Shown piece after piece: positions 9,180 to 18,200 of a stretch of DNA of 38,982 nt. The stretch's first letter is position 1; each line of letters opens with the position of its first letter. Origin of the DNA: Wohlfahrtiimonas populi (GTDB lineage: Bacteria > Pseudomonadota > Gammaproteobacteria > Cardiobacteriales > Wohlfahrtiimonadaceae); NCBI RefSeq assembly GCF_002006795.1, contig NZ_MVDN01000001.1, positions 291,746 through 330,727 on the forward strand, written 5' to 3'. The translations under genes and the position numbers were made by a program. The notes below the pieces were generated by a model. The model was not told the DNA's origin. It made no database searches and was given only the letters and a program-made list of their open reading frames with translations.

Positions 9180-10262
9180 TTAGCAATTAATAATGACCTT
9201 CATGGCATTTTCATCCGCAGCGTTCTTAAACACTTTATAAGCATGCTCAAGCTCACTAAACTTAAAGTGATGTGTGATCATCTTATCTAGTGGCAATTTA
9301 CCAGAACAACACGTTTTTAAGAGCATATCCGTTGTATTTGCATTCACTAAACCTGTGGTGATTTTCAAATTCTTAATCCACAGTTTTTCTAAAGCAAAAC
9401 TCACAGCTTGACCATGAACACCAACGTTTGCAATATTACCACCCTCTTTCACTACATGTTGGCAAACATCCCAAGTTTGTGGAATGCCCACAGCCTCAAT
9501 TGCACAATCAACACCACGGCCATTTGTCATTTTAAGAATACTTGCAATTGGCTCTTCTTTTGCAGAGTTAATGATTTTTGTTGCACCCATTTCTAAAGCC
9601 ATTTGAAGGCGATTATCATCCATATCTACAACAATCAATTCGCTTGGAGAATATAATTGTGCTGTTAATAATGCAGCCATCCCAATTGGACCAGCACCAA
9701 CAATCGCCACCGTATCACCTGGCTGGACATCACCATACTGAACACCTATTTCATGGGAAGTTGGTAAAGCATCTGACAGTAATACAGCAATATCTTCTGC
9801 TAAGTTATTTGGCAGATGATACAAAGATGTATCCGCAAATGGCGTGCGAACATATTCCGCTTGTGTGCCATCGATCATGTAACCCATGATCCAACCACCA
9901 CCATTCATGCAGTGGGCATTCAATTGCTTTTGACAATTTTCACAAGTACCACAGCGGCTCACACAAGAGATGATAACCTTATCACCTTTTTTGAAATTCT
10001 TAACAGCACTACCCACTTCTTCAACAATACCAACGCCTTCATGCCCTAAAATACGGCCATTAAAGCTACCTGTTTTCTCTTTGGCAGTTGTTTCAATTTC
10101 TGGGTTCTTTCCTTTCATAATGCCAAGGTCTGTACCGCATATCGTTATCGTTGTTAATTTTATAATTGCATCTGTTGGTTCTAAAATTTGTGGTACTGGG
10201 CGATCTTCAAAACGCAAATCATCCGCGCCATAATAAACCATTGCTTTCATTGTTTTTTGCAT
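9180..10262 (-). CDS. Zinc-dependent medium-chain alcohol dehydrogenase
   Basis: A 360-residue cytosolic MDR-superfamily dehydrogenase, NAD(P)-dependent. It carries the catalytic zinc ligands (CGTD near 42 and GHEGVG near 73), the four-cysteine structural zinc loop (C-G-T-C-E-N-C-Q-K-Q-L-N-A-H-C near 100-113) and the Rossmann motif GAGPIGMAA near 175, followed by VVDMDDNRL. The acidic residues after the beta strand favour NAD over NADP. The overall pattern (GRILGHEGVGIVEEVG, MIDGTQAEYVRTPFADTSLYHLP) resembles bacterial secondary-alcohol/isopropanol-type dehydrogenases; the exact substrate cannot be read. ATG at 10262 is preferred over the adjacent GTG at 10265 because AAGGAGG then sits 7 bases upstream. 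Single-gene unit ending at the 9125 terminator. Confidence 0.9.
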   Translation of the reverse strand: MQKTMKAMVYYGADDLRFEDRPVPQILEPTDAIIKLTTITICGTDLGIMKGKNPEIETTAKEKTGSFNGRILGHEGVGIVEEVGSAVKNFKKGDKVIISCVSRCGTCENCQKQLNAHCMNGGGWIMGYMIDGTQAEYVRTPFADTSLYHLPNNLAEDIAVLLSDALPTSHEIGVQYGDVQPGDTVAIVGAGPIGMAALLTAQLYSPSELIVVDMDDNRLQMALEMGATKIINSAKEEPIASILKMTNGRGVDCAIEAVGIPQTWDVCQHVVKEGGNIANVGVHGQAVSFALEKLWIKNLKITTGLVNANTTDMLLKTCCSGKLPLDKMITHHFKFSELEHAYKVFKNAADENAMKVIINC

Positions 10263-10291
10263 CACTAATCCTCCTTAAATAGAGTTATATA

Positions 10292-10322
10292 GTTATAGAG
10301 TAAGCAACTTGAATGAATCAAG
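10292..10322 (-). promoter_or_regulatory. Candidate adh promoter with overlapping inverted repeat
   Basis: On the minus strand TTGATT (10316-10321) and TATAAC (10292-10297) are 18 bases apart. The -35 lies inside the inverted repeat CTTGA-n5-TCAAG (10308-10322), a possible operator for an unlinked regulator. Confidence 0.4.
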
Positions 10323-10558
10323 ATTCAAACATCATAGCGAATAAACAACGCCGATTCAAACTAATAACCATGCTTAATTGAGCATTTGTAAACCTAGCTC
10401 AAACTTAAACTCATAAAATATTTTTGACTATTTTTTGATCAGCCCAATTCAATATATATCTTTAACCTTTTTGGATTAAGGTTTGATAATTAATAATTTT
10501 TTAATTTTCATAACGAGAAAAAGACTAATTAGCATTAACATTTAAGATAAATGTATAT

Positions 10559-10586
10559 TTGACTATTACTACTAATTGATAATAAT
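10559..10586 (+). promoter_or_regulatory. Promoter of TonB receptor 1
   Basis: TTGACT (10559-10564) and AATAAT (10581-10586), 16 bases apart. The same pair with the same spacing is found upstream of the paralogous receptor, which supports function. Confidence 0.6.
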
Positions 10587-10591
10587 TACCA
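10577..10591 (+). promoter_or_regulatory. Fur box, receptor 1
   Basis: TGATAATAATTACCA matches the 7-1-7 Fur consensus TGATAATnATTATCA at 13 of 14 informative bases. It covers the -10 element, so iron-loaded Fur would block transcription. The receptor ATG is 52 bases downstream. Confidence 0.75.
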
Positions 10592-10642
10592 AATGTAATT
10601 GTAAACCACCAATTTATTTTACGTTCATCCTTAAGGAATATC

Positions 10643-12715
10643 ATGCAGTCCTATAATACAAATCTCGTTTTTAAATGCAGCATACTTGCCTGTGCTGTTG
10701 TAGCATTCTTAGCACCTATTTCATTTGCTCAAGAAGAACAAGTTAATAGCAATGAAACTATTGAAGAATTAGAAAATTTCTCTGAAGAAACATCAGCCAT
10801 TGATTTATCCAAAGTTGTAGTAACTGCTGGCGGTTTCAGCCAAGAAGTTAAAAGTGCACCTGCTTCAATTTCTGTAATTTCTAAAGCAGAATTAGATAAT
10901 GCGCCCTTTCGCGATGTCACAGATGCATTAAAAGATGTTCCTGGTGTTGTCATTACAGGTGGTGGTGCAAGCCAAGACATCAGTATTCGTGGTATGGCTC
11001 CTCAATACACATTAATGATGGTAGATGGCAAACGCCAAAGCTCACGCGAAACTCGTCCAAATAGTGATGGTGCAGGTATCGAACAAGGTTGGGTTCCACC
11101 ATTAGCAGCGATTGAAAGAATTGAGGTTGTTCGTGGTCCAATTTCCTCTCGTTATGGTTCAGATGCGATGGGTGGTGTTGTTAACATCATCACTAAAAAA
11201 GTAGCAGATAAATGGGGCGGAAATATCCGCACAGATTTCACGCTGACAGAAAGTTCTGATAGAGGCAATACAAATACAACAGAATTTTATTTAGCAGGCC
11301 CATTAATTGCTGAAACTTTAGGTTTACAACTCTATGGAAAGCATTCAGGCCGTGAAGAAGATAAAGTTAATAAAGGCTTCCCTGAACAACGTCTACAAAA
11401 CTTTGGTAGTAAATTATCTTTTGTGCCAGTTAAAGGTCAAACATTCGAATTAGAAGGTGGAATGGGCTTCCAGAAGCGCTTCAGCCATGTTGGTAAAACA
11501 ATCTCTGAATTCAATGATAAAGGTAAACGCAATAAAGACTCAGAAAATAAATATAAGAGAAATAATATTTCTCTCAGATATTTAGGTGAGTTTGATGGCG
11601 GTATCACAAGTGATTTCTTAATTTCACACGAAGAAAATAACAACTATTCTCGTGATATGAAAGTGAAAAACTTTGAAGTATCAGGCAATGTGATCGTTCC
11701 TATTGAAACACATACAGTGACATTAGGTGGACAATATCGTACAGAAAAGTTATCTGATGCGGGCAACCAAATCAACCCTGATTTAAATAAAGTGGAACGT
11801 TGGGCATATTCATTCTTCATTGAAGATGAATGGTGGTTATTGGATAACTTCGCTTTAACAGGTGGCTTACGTTACGATTACGATGAGAATTACGGCGGTG
11901 AGTTTACACCAAGATTATACGCTGTATGGAACATCGATGATGTATGGACATTAAAAGGTGGTATGTCTAAGGGCTATTCAGCACCTGGTTTACGTCAATC
12001 AACAGATGGTTGGGGACAAATCAGTGGTGGTGGTATGTATGCCATTGACGGTGTGATTTTAGGTAATTCAAACTTAAAACCTGAAAAAACAACTAACTAT
12101 GAAATTAGCACATCATTCACACCTAATGAAGCATTAGACATCAATGCAACAGCGTTCTATACAAAGTTCAAAGATAAAATCGAAACTACTCGTGTTTGCA
12201 ATATGATTGGTTACGGTGGTACAGATGCAACTTGTATGTATAACGGCACAGAGTTCTGGTACATCGATGAGAGAACGAATGTTGATAATGCTAAGCTTTA
12301 TGGATTTGAACTTGCAGCTAGATGGCAACCTATTGATACATTAACACTTTCAAGCAGCTATACCTATACCAAAACAAAAATTACAAGTGGCGATAAAAAA
12401 GGCACACCATTAAATCGCGTACCTGATCATTTGTTTAATATTAAAACTGACTGGCAATTTGCACCACAAGCCAATGCATGGGCAAAAGTTAGCTATCATG
12501 GTAAAGAGAAAGCATCTACATCACGCGGTGGACCATTAGATAAGCAATACAATGGCTATACAATTGTTGATTTAGGTATGTCATATAAATATAACAATGA
12601 TACTAATATCTATGGTGGGATCTATAACCTTACAGATAAAAGAATTGATGATGATAACTATGGCAAACGTTTAGATGGCCGCCGTTATTGGATCGGTGTT
12701 AGCATCGATTTCTAA
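10643..12715 (+). CDS. TonB-dependent siderophore receptor 1 (CirA/FepA-like)
   Basis: An outer-membrane beta-barrel transporter that takes up ferric siderophore using TonB energy. Residues 1-29 form a signal peptide (cleavage after SFA). A 25-residue acidic stretch (30-54) precedes the TonB box LSKVVVT (55-61). The plug domain follows (SISVISKAELDN, DVTDALKDVPGVVITGGG, DISIRGM, MMVDGKR, IERIEVVRGP, SSRYGSDAMGGVVNIITKK), then a barrel ending in the canonical terminal phenylalanine (RRYWIGVSIDF). These motifs are those of catecholate-type CirA/FepA-family receptors; the ligand is not readable. AAGGA precedes the ATG. Fur-box promoter upstream, terminator downstream, and a close paralogue follows. 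Confidence 0.93.
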   Translation: MQSYNTNLVFKCSILACAVVAFLAPISFAQEEQVNSNETIEELENFSEETSAIDLSKVVVTAGGFSQEVKSAPASISVISKAELDNAPFRDVTDALKDVPGVVITGGGASQDISIRGMAPQYTLMMVDGKRQSSRETRPNSDGAGIEQGWVPPLAAIERIEVVRGPISSRYGSDAMGGVVNIITKKVADKWGGNIRTDFTLTESSDRGNTNTTEFYLAGPLIAETLGLQLYGKHSGREEDKVNKGFPEQRLQNFGSKLSFVPVKGQTFELEGGMGFQKRFSHVGKTISEFNDKGKRNKDSENKYKRNNISLRYLGEFDGGITSDFLISHEENNNYSRDMKVKNFEVSGNVIVPIETHTVTLGGQYRTEKLSDAGNQINPDLNKVERWAYSFFIEDEWWLLDNFALTGGLRYDYDENYGGEFTPRLYAVWNIDDVWTLKGGMSKGYSAPGLRQSTDGWGQISGGGMYAIDGVILGNSNLKPEKTTNYEISTSFTPNEALDINATAFYTKFKDKIETTRVCNMIGYGGTDATCMYNGTEFWYIDERTNVDNAKLYGFELAARWQPIDTLTLSSSYTYTKTKITSGDKKGTPLNRVPDHLFNIKTDWQFAPQANAWAKVSYHGKEKASTSRGGPLDKQYNGYTIVDLGMSYKYNNDTNIYGGIYNLTDKRIDDDNYGKRLDGRRYWIGVSIDF

Positions 12716-12740
12716 GTAAATAATTAACTTATATGAACCT

Positions 12741-12772
12741 AAAAATAGCACTATTTTATAGTGCTATTTTTT
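12741..12772 (+). terminator. Terminator of TonB receptor 1
   Basis: A 14-bp perfect stem (AAAAATAGCACTAT and its complement) with a TTT loop runs into six T, 25 bases after the stop codon. It separates the two receptors transcriptionally. Confidence 0.92.
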
Positions 12773-12945
12773 ATTGTTGGATTTACAAGATATTGACAAT
12801 TATTTGATCATTTATTATACAAAACAGCATTTTGTAAACCTACAAATTACCATGAATAAAAATTAACATATTGATTATTAACATAATTTAATAAATTTCC
12901 TATAAACATCACTATTTTCTTTAAAACCATGTAAACCATTATTGT

Positions 12946-12973
12946 TTGACTATTTATATTATTTAGTAATAAT
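12946..12973 (+). promoter_or_regulatory. Promoter of TonB receptor 2
   Basis: TTGACT (12946-12951) and AATAAT (12968-12973), 16 bases apart, identical in both hexamers and spacing to the receptor 1 promoter. Confidence 0.6.
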
Positions 12974-12984
12974 AATCATTCTCA
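12970..12984 (+). promoter_or_regulatory. Fur box, receptor 2
   Basis: TAATAATCATTCTCA matches TGATAATnATTATCA at 12 of 14 informative bases; extended to the classical 19-mer GATAATGATAATCATTATC (12965-12983) it matches 15 of 19. It overlaps the -10 element, 40 bases before the ATG. Confidence 0.75.
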
Positions 12985-13023
12985 AATAATTCTAATTACT
13001 TAATTTTATAGTCTGAGGTTTTA

Positions 13024-15087
13024 ATGTCACGCAATCTTACTCTCCCCATCTTTAAACATAGCTTAGTTGCTGTTGCTGTATTTGCACTCATTTCTCCAAT
13101 GTCATTCGCTCAAGAAGAAAAAGTTAATAGCAATGAAACAATTGAAGAATTAGAAAACTTCTCACAAGAAACATCAGCCATCGACTTATCGAAAGTTGTT
13201 GTGACTGCTGGTGGTTTCAGTCAGGAAATTAAAAGTGCACCTGCATCTATTTCTGTCGTATCTAAAGCAGAATTAGATAATGCACCATTTCGCGATGTGA
13301 CAGATGCATTAAAAGATGTTCCAGGGGTTGTAATTACAGGTGGCGGTGCAAGCCAAGATATTAGTATTCGTGGTATGGCACCTCAATACACATTGATGAT
13401 GGTGGATGGTAAACGTCAAAACTCGCGCCAAACACGCCCAAATAGTGATGGATCAGGTATCGAACAAGGTTGGATTCCACCATTAGCAGCAATTGATCGT
13501 ATTGAAGTTGTACGTGGACCAATGTCATCACGTTATGGCTCCGATGCGATGGGTGGCGTGATCAACATCATCACTAAAAAAGTAGCAGATAAATGGGGTG
13601 GTAACGTTCGTACAGACTATACAGTACAACATCATTCTGATGCAGGTAATGGTAGTAACACAGAATTCTACCTAAATGGCCCATTGATCAAAGAGACTTT
13701 AGGCTTACAATTGTATGGTAAATATTCCAACCGCCGAGAAGACGAGTTTTCAGGCGGTAACCCAGAACAACGTATCGAAAACATTGGTGGTAAATTATCT
13801 TTTGTACCAGTAAAAGGTCAAACATTTGAATTAGAATATGGCTCTGGTTTCCAAAAACGGTTCTGGACAGCAGATAAATCAGCGGATAAATCATCAGATA
13901 ATAAATATAAACGCAATAATGGATCACTTCGCTATACAGGTGAATTTGATGGCGGCATCATTGCAGACTTATTAGTTTCTCATGAAAAAAATAATAACTA
14001 TTCACGCAACATGATTGTAAAAAATACTGAAGTGAATGGTAATGTGATCATCCCAATTGGTACACATACAATGACAGTTGGCGGACAATACATTGATGAG
14101 AAATTAAGAGACACTAATAATAAATTCAGCACATCCTCCACTCCTGTTAATAATATCGCTCGAAAAAGCTATGCAATTTTCATAGAAGACGAATGGTGGA
14201 TTTTAGATAACTTTGCCATCACTGCTGGCCTCCGCTATGATCATGATGAAAACTATGGTAGCCATTGGACACCACGTTTATATGGTGTATGGAATATTGA
14301 TGAAGCGTGGACAATCAAAGGCGGTATTTCTACAGGTTATAGGACGCCATCGATCCGCCAAGCAGTTGCAGATTGGGGACATGGTACGGGCGGTGGTCGT
14401 ACTAATGGTGTGATCTTAGGCAATCCTAGCCTAAAACCTGAAAAATCTACAAACTACGAAATCAGTGTAAATTTTGCACCCGATGAAAATTTAGATATTA
14501 ATACAACTGTTTTCTATACGCAGTTTAAAGATAAATTACAAAATGTTGAAACATGCCGTTCACCTGATTATAAAGGTAAATATAATTCTGCCCTGCACGA
14601 TAAATGTCGAGCACCTAATGGCCAAATGTTCTACTTCATCCAAACTAATGAAAATATTGATGATGCAACACTTAAAGGTATTGAGTTAGCAGCACGTTGG
14701 AGGCCCGTTGAAGAGTTAACATTATCAACAAGCTATACCTTTACAAAAACAAAACAAACTAGTGGTGCCAATAAAGGTGACCCTTTAAATCGTATTCCTA
14801 AACATTTATTGAATGTCGGCGCTGATTGGCAATTTACACCTCAAGCTAACGTTTGGGTAAAAGCGAACTATCGTGGCAAAGAAACACAGTTATCACGCGG
14901 TGGTGCTAAAGGCACAGAATATCCAAGCTATACAATGGTGGATATCGGTGGATCATATAAATTCGATGATCGCACAAGCTTCTTTGCTGGGGTATATAAC
15001 TTAACTAACAAGAAGATTACTGATGAAAAATATGGTAAGAGTTTAGATGGTCGCCGTTATTGGTTAGGTGTGAGTGTAGATTTCTAA
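13024..15087 (+). CDS. TonB-dependent siderophore receptor 2 (CirA/FepA-like)
   Basis: A 687-residue paralogue of the preceding receptor with the same architecture: 29-residue signal peptide ending SFA, acidic linker 30-54, TonB box LSKVVVT, plug domain and barrel with terminal phenylalanine (RRYWLGVSVDF). The region from about residue 30 to 200 is almost identical to receptor 1, whereas several barrel segments expected to be extracellular loops differ in sequence and length. One example is the loop near 500-535, where the cysteine-flanked insert of receptor 1 is replaced by an unrelated, longer one with C-R-S-P and K-C-R-A. This suggests gene duplication followed by ligand or phage-escape divergence. 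GAGG precedes the ATG. Confidence 0.93.
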   Translation: MSRNLTLPIFKHSLVAVAVFALISPMSFAQEEKVNSNETIEELENFSQETSAIDLSKVVVTAGGFSQEIKSAPASISVVSKAELDNAPFRDVTDALKDVPGVVITGGGASQDISIRGMAPQYTLMMVDGKRQNSRQTRPNSDGSGIEQGWIPPLAAIDRIEVVRGPMSSRYGSDAMGGVINIITKKVADKWGGNVRTDYTVQHHSDAGNGSNTEFYLNGPLIKETLGLQLYGKYSNRREDEFSGGNPEQRIENIGGKLSFVPVKGQTFELEYGSGFQKRFWTADKSADKSSDNKYKRNNGSLRYTGEFDGGIIADLLVSHEKNNNYSRNMIVKNTEVNGNVIIPIGTHTMTVGGQYIDEKLRDTNNKFSTSSTPVNNIARKSYAIFIEDEWWILDNFAITAGLRYDHDENYGSHWTPRLYGVWNIDEAWTIKGGISTGYRTPSIRQAVADWGHGTGGGRTNGVILGNPSLKPEKSTNYEISVNFAPDENLDINTTVFYTQFKDKLQNVETCRSPDYKGKYNSALHDKCRAPNGQMFYFIQTNENIDDATLKGIELAARWRPVEELTLSTSYTFTKTKQTSGANKGDPLNRIPKHLLNVGADWQFTPQANVWVKANYRGKETQLSRGGAKGTEYPSYTMVDIGGSYKFDDRTSFFAGVYNLTNKKITDEKYGKSLDGRRYWLGVSVDF

Positions 15088-15171
15088 TCTAATTTCCTAC
15101 GGATATAATCTATCATCTAACAATTCTTTTTTATTTCTTTATTTCAATTTTTAATATTAAAAATAAATAAA

Positions 15172-15201
15172 GCCCCTAAAATATCTTAGGGGCCTTTTTT
15201 T
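15172..15201. terminator. Terminator between receptor 2 and pilY1
   Basis: GCCCCTAA / TTAGGGGC, 8-bp stem with a 6-base loop, followed by T7 on the plus strand; on the minus strand the flank is TTTATTTATTTTT. It serves receptor 2 and probably also the convergent pilY1. Confidence 0.88.
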
Positions 15202-15212
15202 AAAATAGCTGC

Positions 15213-18200
15213 TTATAAAACTGTTGTAATACTAATACGGCCTTTTTTCAATGGTTTTTCGGGTTTTGGTATGCGCCCAATGTTAACCTCACAGTTCCCT
15301 TCAGCATCAATATTACCTTCACAAGTTGCTCCCACACCCTCAGTATTCTTTGTTAAAGAGCTATTATCTACGCCTACAATTTCAATTAGCTCATCAACCA
15401 GTTCCTTTCCCAAGTCGTCTAATGATGTAGTACTATTGTCTTCAGGAGCAGTTCCTATTAAATCTCCTGTTAAACCACCAGGTATAGTTCCCACTGAACC
15501 AACATTACTCAATCCCCCATGACCTCCACCAATTGCCTTTCCACCTGTTGAAATATTAAAAGCTAACATTTTACCAAATGGAGTATCCCGTAGACATGGG
15601 TCAGGTAAATCATTATCATTGACATCTTTCCGCTCGACTACGCCCCATGTAGAGAAAATTACACTTCGATTCAAACCATCATATTTTGGATCTTGTATCA
15701 CTCGCTCACCACTATTAAGTCCATCAGAGCTTAATTGCATATACCAACCATCTAGTTTTTTATCAGGTGTTTGGTCTATAGGCGTCACAATATCTATTTC
15801 ATAGCGATTCTTCTGCTGATAATCTATCTGTGTCCCATCTTTATACTTAACATCACCTTTTTTAAGATCTTTAATTGATAATTTTGCTGACAATGATAAA
15901 TTTGAATTATTTATAGCTAATGCACTATTAGTTGAATTTCCATCTGATAAATTCCGATCAGTAATACCATAGATACTATGCAATACTGCTGCATTATCAC
16001 CGCGATCACGCTCCTTATTTGCGGCAATACCAGTTGCAAAAAATACTTGCATTGATCCTTCTTTATTTTTTATAACTAATGGTTTTGTAGAAATAGCAGA
16101 TTGTCCAATATTAGTAATAGGTGCTTTAAATAAAGCTGTTACTTTAATTTCTGAATTATCCGTAAAATCGTTTCCATTAAAATCTATTTTATATAAAGTA
16201 CCTGAATAATCCCCGACATATAGCCGATCAATGATTTGTCCTCCATTAGCATCTGCCTTAACAATAATAGCAGGTGTTGCAGCACCACCACCTTGGTGGT
16301 TCAATACTATTTCATTTAATTTTTTTCCAGTATAGGCATCAATAAAATAAACTGTTGACTTGTCTGTTCCAAAACCATTACCAAAGACAGCTACAGCTTG
16401 TCCTCTCTTTTCACCATTCTGCATGATAAGGCGATTGAAATATTCAAACCCTGAATAGGTATAACCTAAATTTTCAAAACCAGGCGTACGATGCTTAGCA
16501 ATACCTTCATTACTAATTTCAAACATTGGCGTCACTTTATCAATAGGATTGCTATAACTTGCTGGCAATCTTGGCTTGCGTTGACCCAATATCCAATCAT
16601 TCACTGTACTTTCTTCTGATGCAAAAATACGATAGCCAACTAATCCTTTACCACCGCCCCCCATGCCAGTGATACCTAATGTTGCATAATAATTACCTTT
16701 ACCTTCTTGATACACTTTAGCATCTACTAAATTAGTACGTCCTTCAAAAACTAATATTGGTTTCTGATTCTTTACTGCAATATCATTTATTTTACGGTAA
16801 GCAATCTGTGGAAAATAAGCGGTATCACGCTGTCCACCTTTTCGCTCATTAGCCTTATTTAACCCACGCTGCGCATTAATAAAGTTAATAAATCCATCAT
16901 TATCACTGGCAATAATAAAGTTTTTAGGTTGCCATTGTGCCTTAAATTTTAGCCATTTAACCATCTCGTTACTCAATGGTTTGGCCATTTTATCTTTAGC
17001 AATATTAATATTAAGAATATCTTTATTAGCTAACCTAATATCCGAATTCGTAATGCTACCCATAGGTGTCATTCTTGAGCGTAAATTGTAAGGTCTAAAA
17101 CTAGTACGTGTAAACTCATATAACCAATGCACATGGTAATGCCACGCGTCATTTCTAAACCCAGTCATCTCTTGGTATATATCTTTAAAATTTATTAAAG
17201 CTTTTCCAGAGTGAACACGATACAATCTAGTGCCCACAGGGTAATTAGAATAGCCTTGTTTACTATCTAAATATGTTACATAATTCCCCTGGCCGGGCTT
17301 AATTGTTGCACTAGTATTCCATAACTCAAATAAATCAATTTTATCAACCTCTTTGCCATCTTTATCAATAATTTTACCATTAGTGTATGGTACAACTGCA
17401 GAGATAATGCCATAACGCTGTCCAAACCCATATCGTGTACTATATCTAATAGCACCTAATTTTCCCATATCAGTAGGTTTTCCATCCATATATAAGCGCC
17501 CATTAATCATCTCTACTTTATATGGTAAAACATCAGCATAAACTTTATCATTCACGGCTAAAGTACTACTAGAGCTTTGAATAATGTTAGAAAATATTGA
17601 ATCAAAAGAATTCAATAAATCCTCTGCTGTATACTCTAAGTTTTTACCTTCAGAATCTTTACCTGGTTTAAAACCAATACTGACACCACCAGTTGGGCCT
17701 ACTAAATTTTTAAATGCAGTAGCTTGAGGGTCTAATCCCAGAGATACACTATTAAGTATGATAGGCATTTTAGTAGAATAAATAGGGTCATTCCAAGGCT
17801 TTCCTGCATCATCCAACCGTTTTTCATCCCATTGTTTTGTTGATGCATTCCAAACAGGTTTAGATGCCGTACGCAAATCTAATCCAGCAGCTAAGCGACC
17901 AAAATCATAGAAATTACTCGAAATTACTGCTCGGTAAATTAAATTTACTCCACCTATAACATAGTCATTTTCACGGCTCGACATTTTTATTTCTGATAGA
18001 TAGGGGAAGTCTTGGCTAAAAATCCCATAAACCGTCGTACTAGCACTGTAACCATCACTCATATTAACAATATGACTAGGCTGACAACGATAACGCAAAG
18101 GTGTCTCATAACGATAGTAAGGATAATAACGGTTTGGTGCTTTACCTGTTGTGCTGGAACCAGCCTTCAATGGAATCGGGGCACCTCGTAAAATTTTCAT

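Larger units (their letters stand above)
10266..10642. other. 377-base divergent intergenic region (adh / TonB receptor 1)
   Basis: No gene is visible. It holds the adh promoter candidate and inverted repeat (10292-10322), two TGTAAACC octamers (10387-10394, 10600-10607), the 18-base element starting TTGAC and ending TGATCA at 10434-10451 that recurs upstream of receptor 2, the receptor promoter with Fur box (10559-10591), and the receptor SD AAGGA at 10633. Confidence 0.6.
12716..13023 (+). other. 308-base intergenic region between the two receptors
   Basis: No gene is visible. Contents: receptor 1 terminator (12741-12772), the 18-base element at 12793-12810 (16 of 18 identical to 10434-10451), two TGTAAACC octamers (12833-12840, 12930-12937), and the receptor 2 promoter with Fur box (12946-12984). 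The remainder is A/T-rich. Confidence 0.6.

Noticed and set aside
9408-10233. Several plus-strand frames inside the alcohol dehydrogenase gene
   Set aside because: They are antisense shadows of a fully conserved MDR dehydrogenase and have no SD or recognisable protein content.
10308-10321. FNR or CRP site upstream of adh
   Set aside because: The half-sites TTGA/TCAA are separated by 5 rather than the spacing needed (TTGATnnnnATCAA), so it does not fit FNR.
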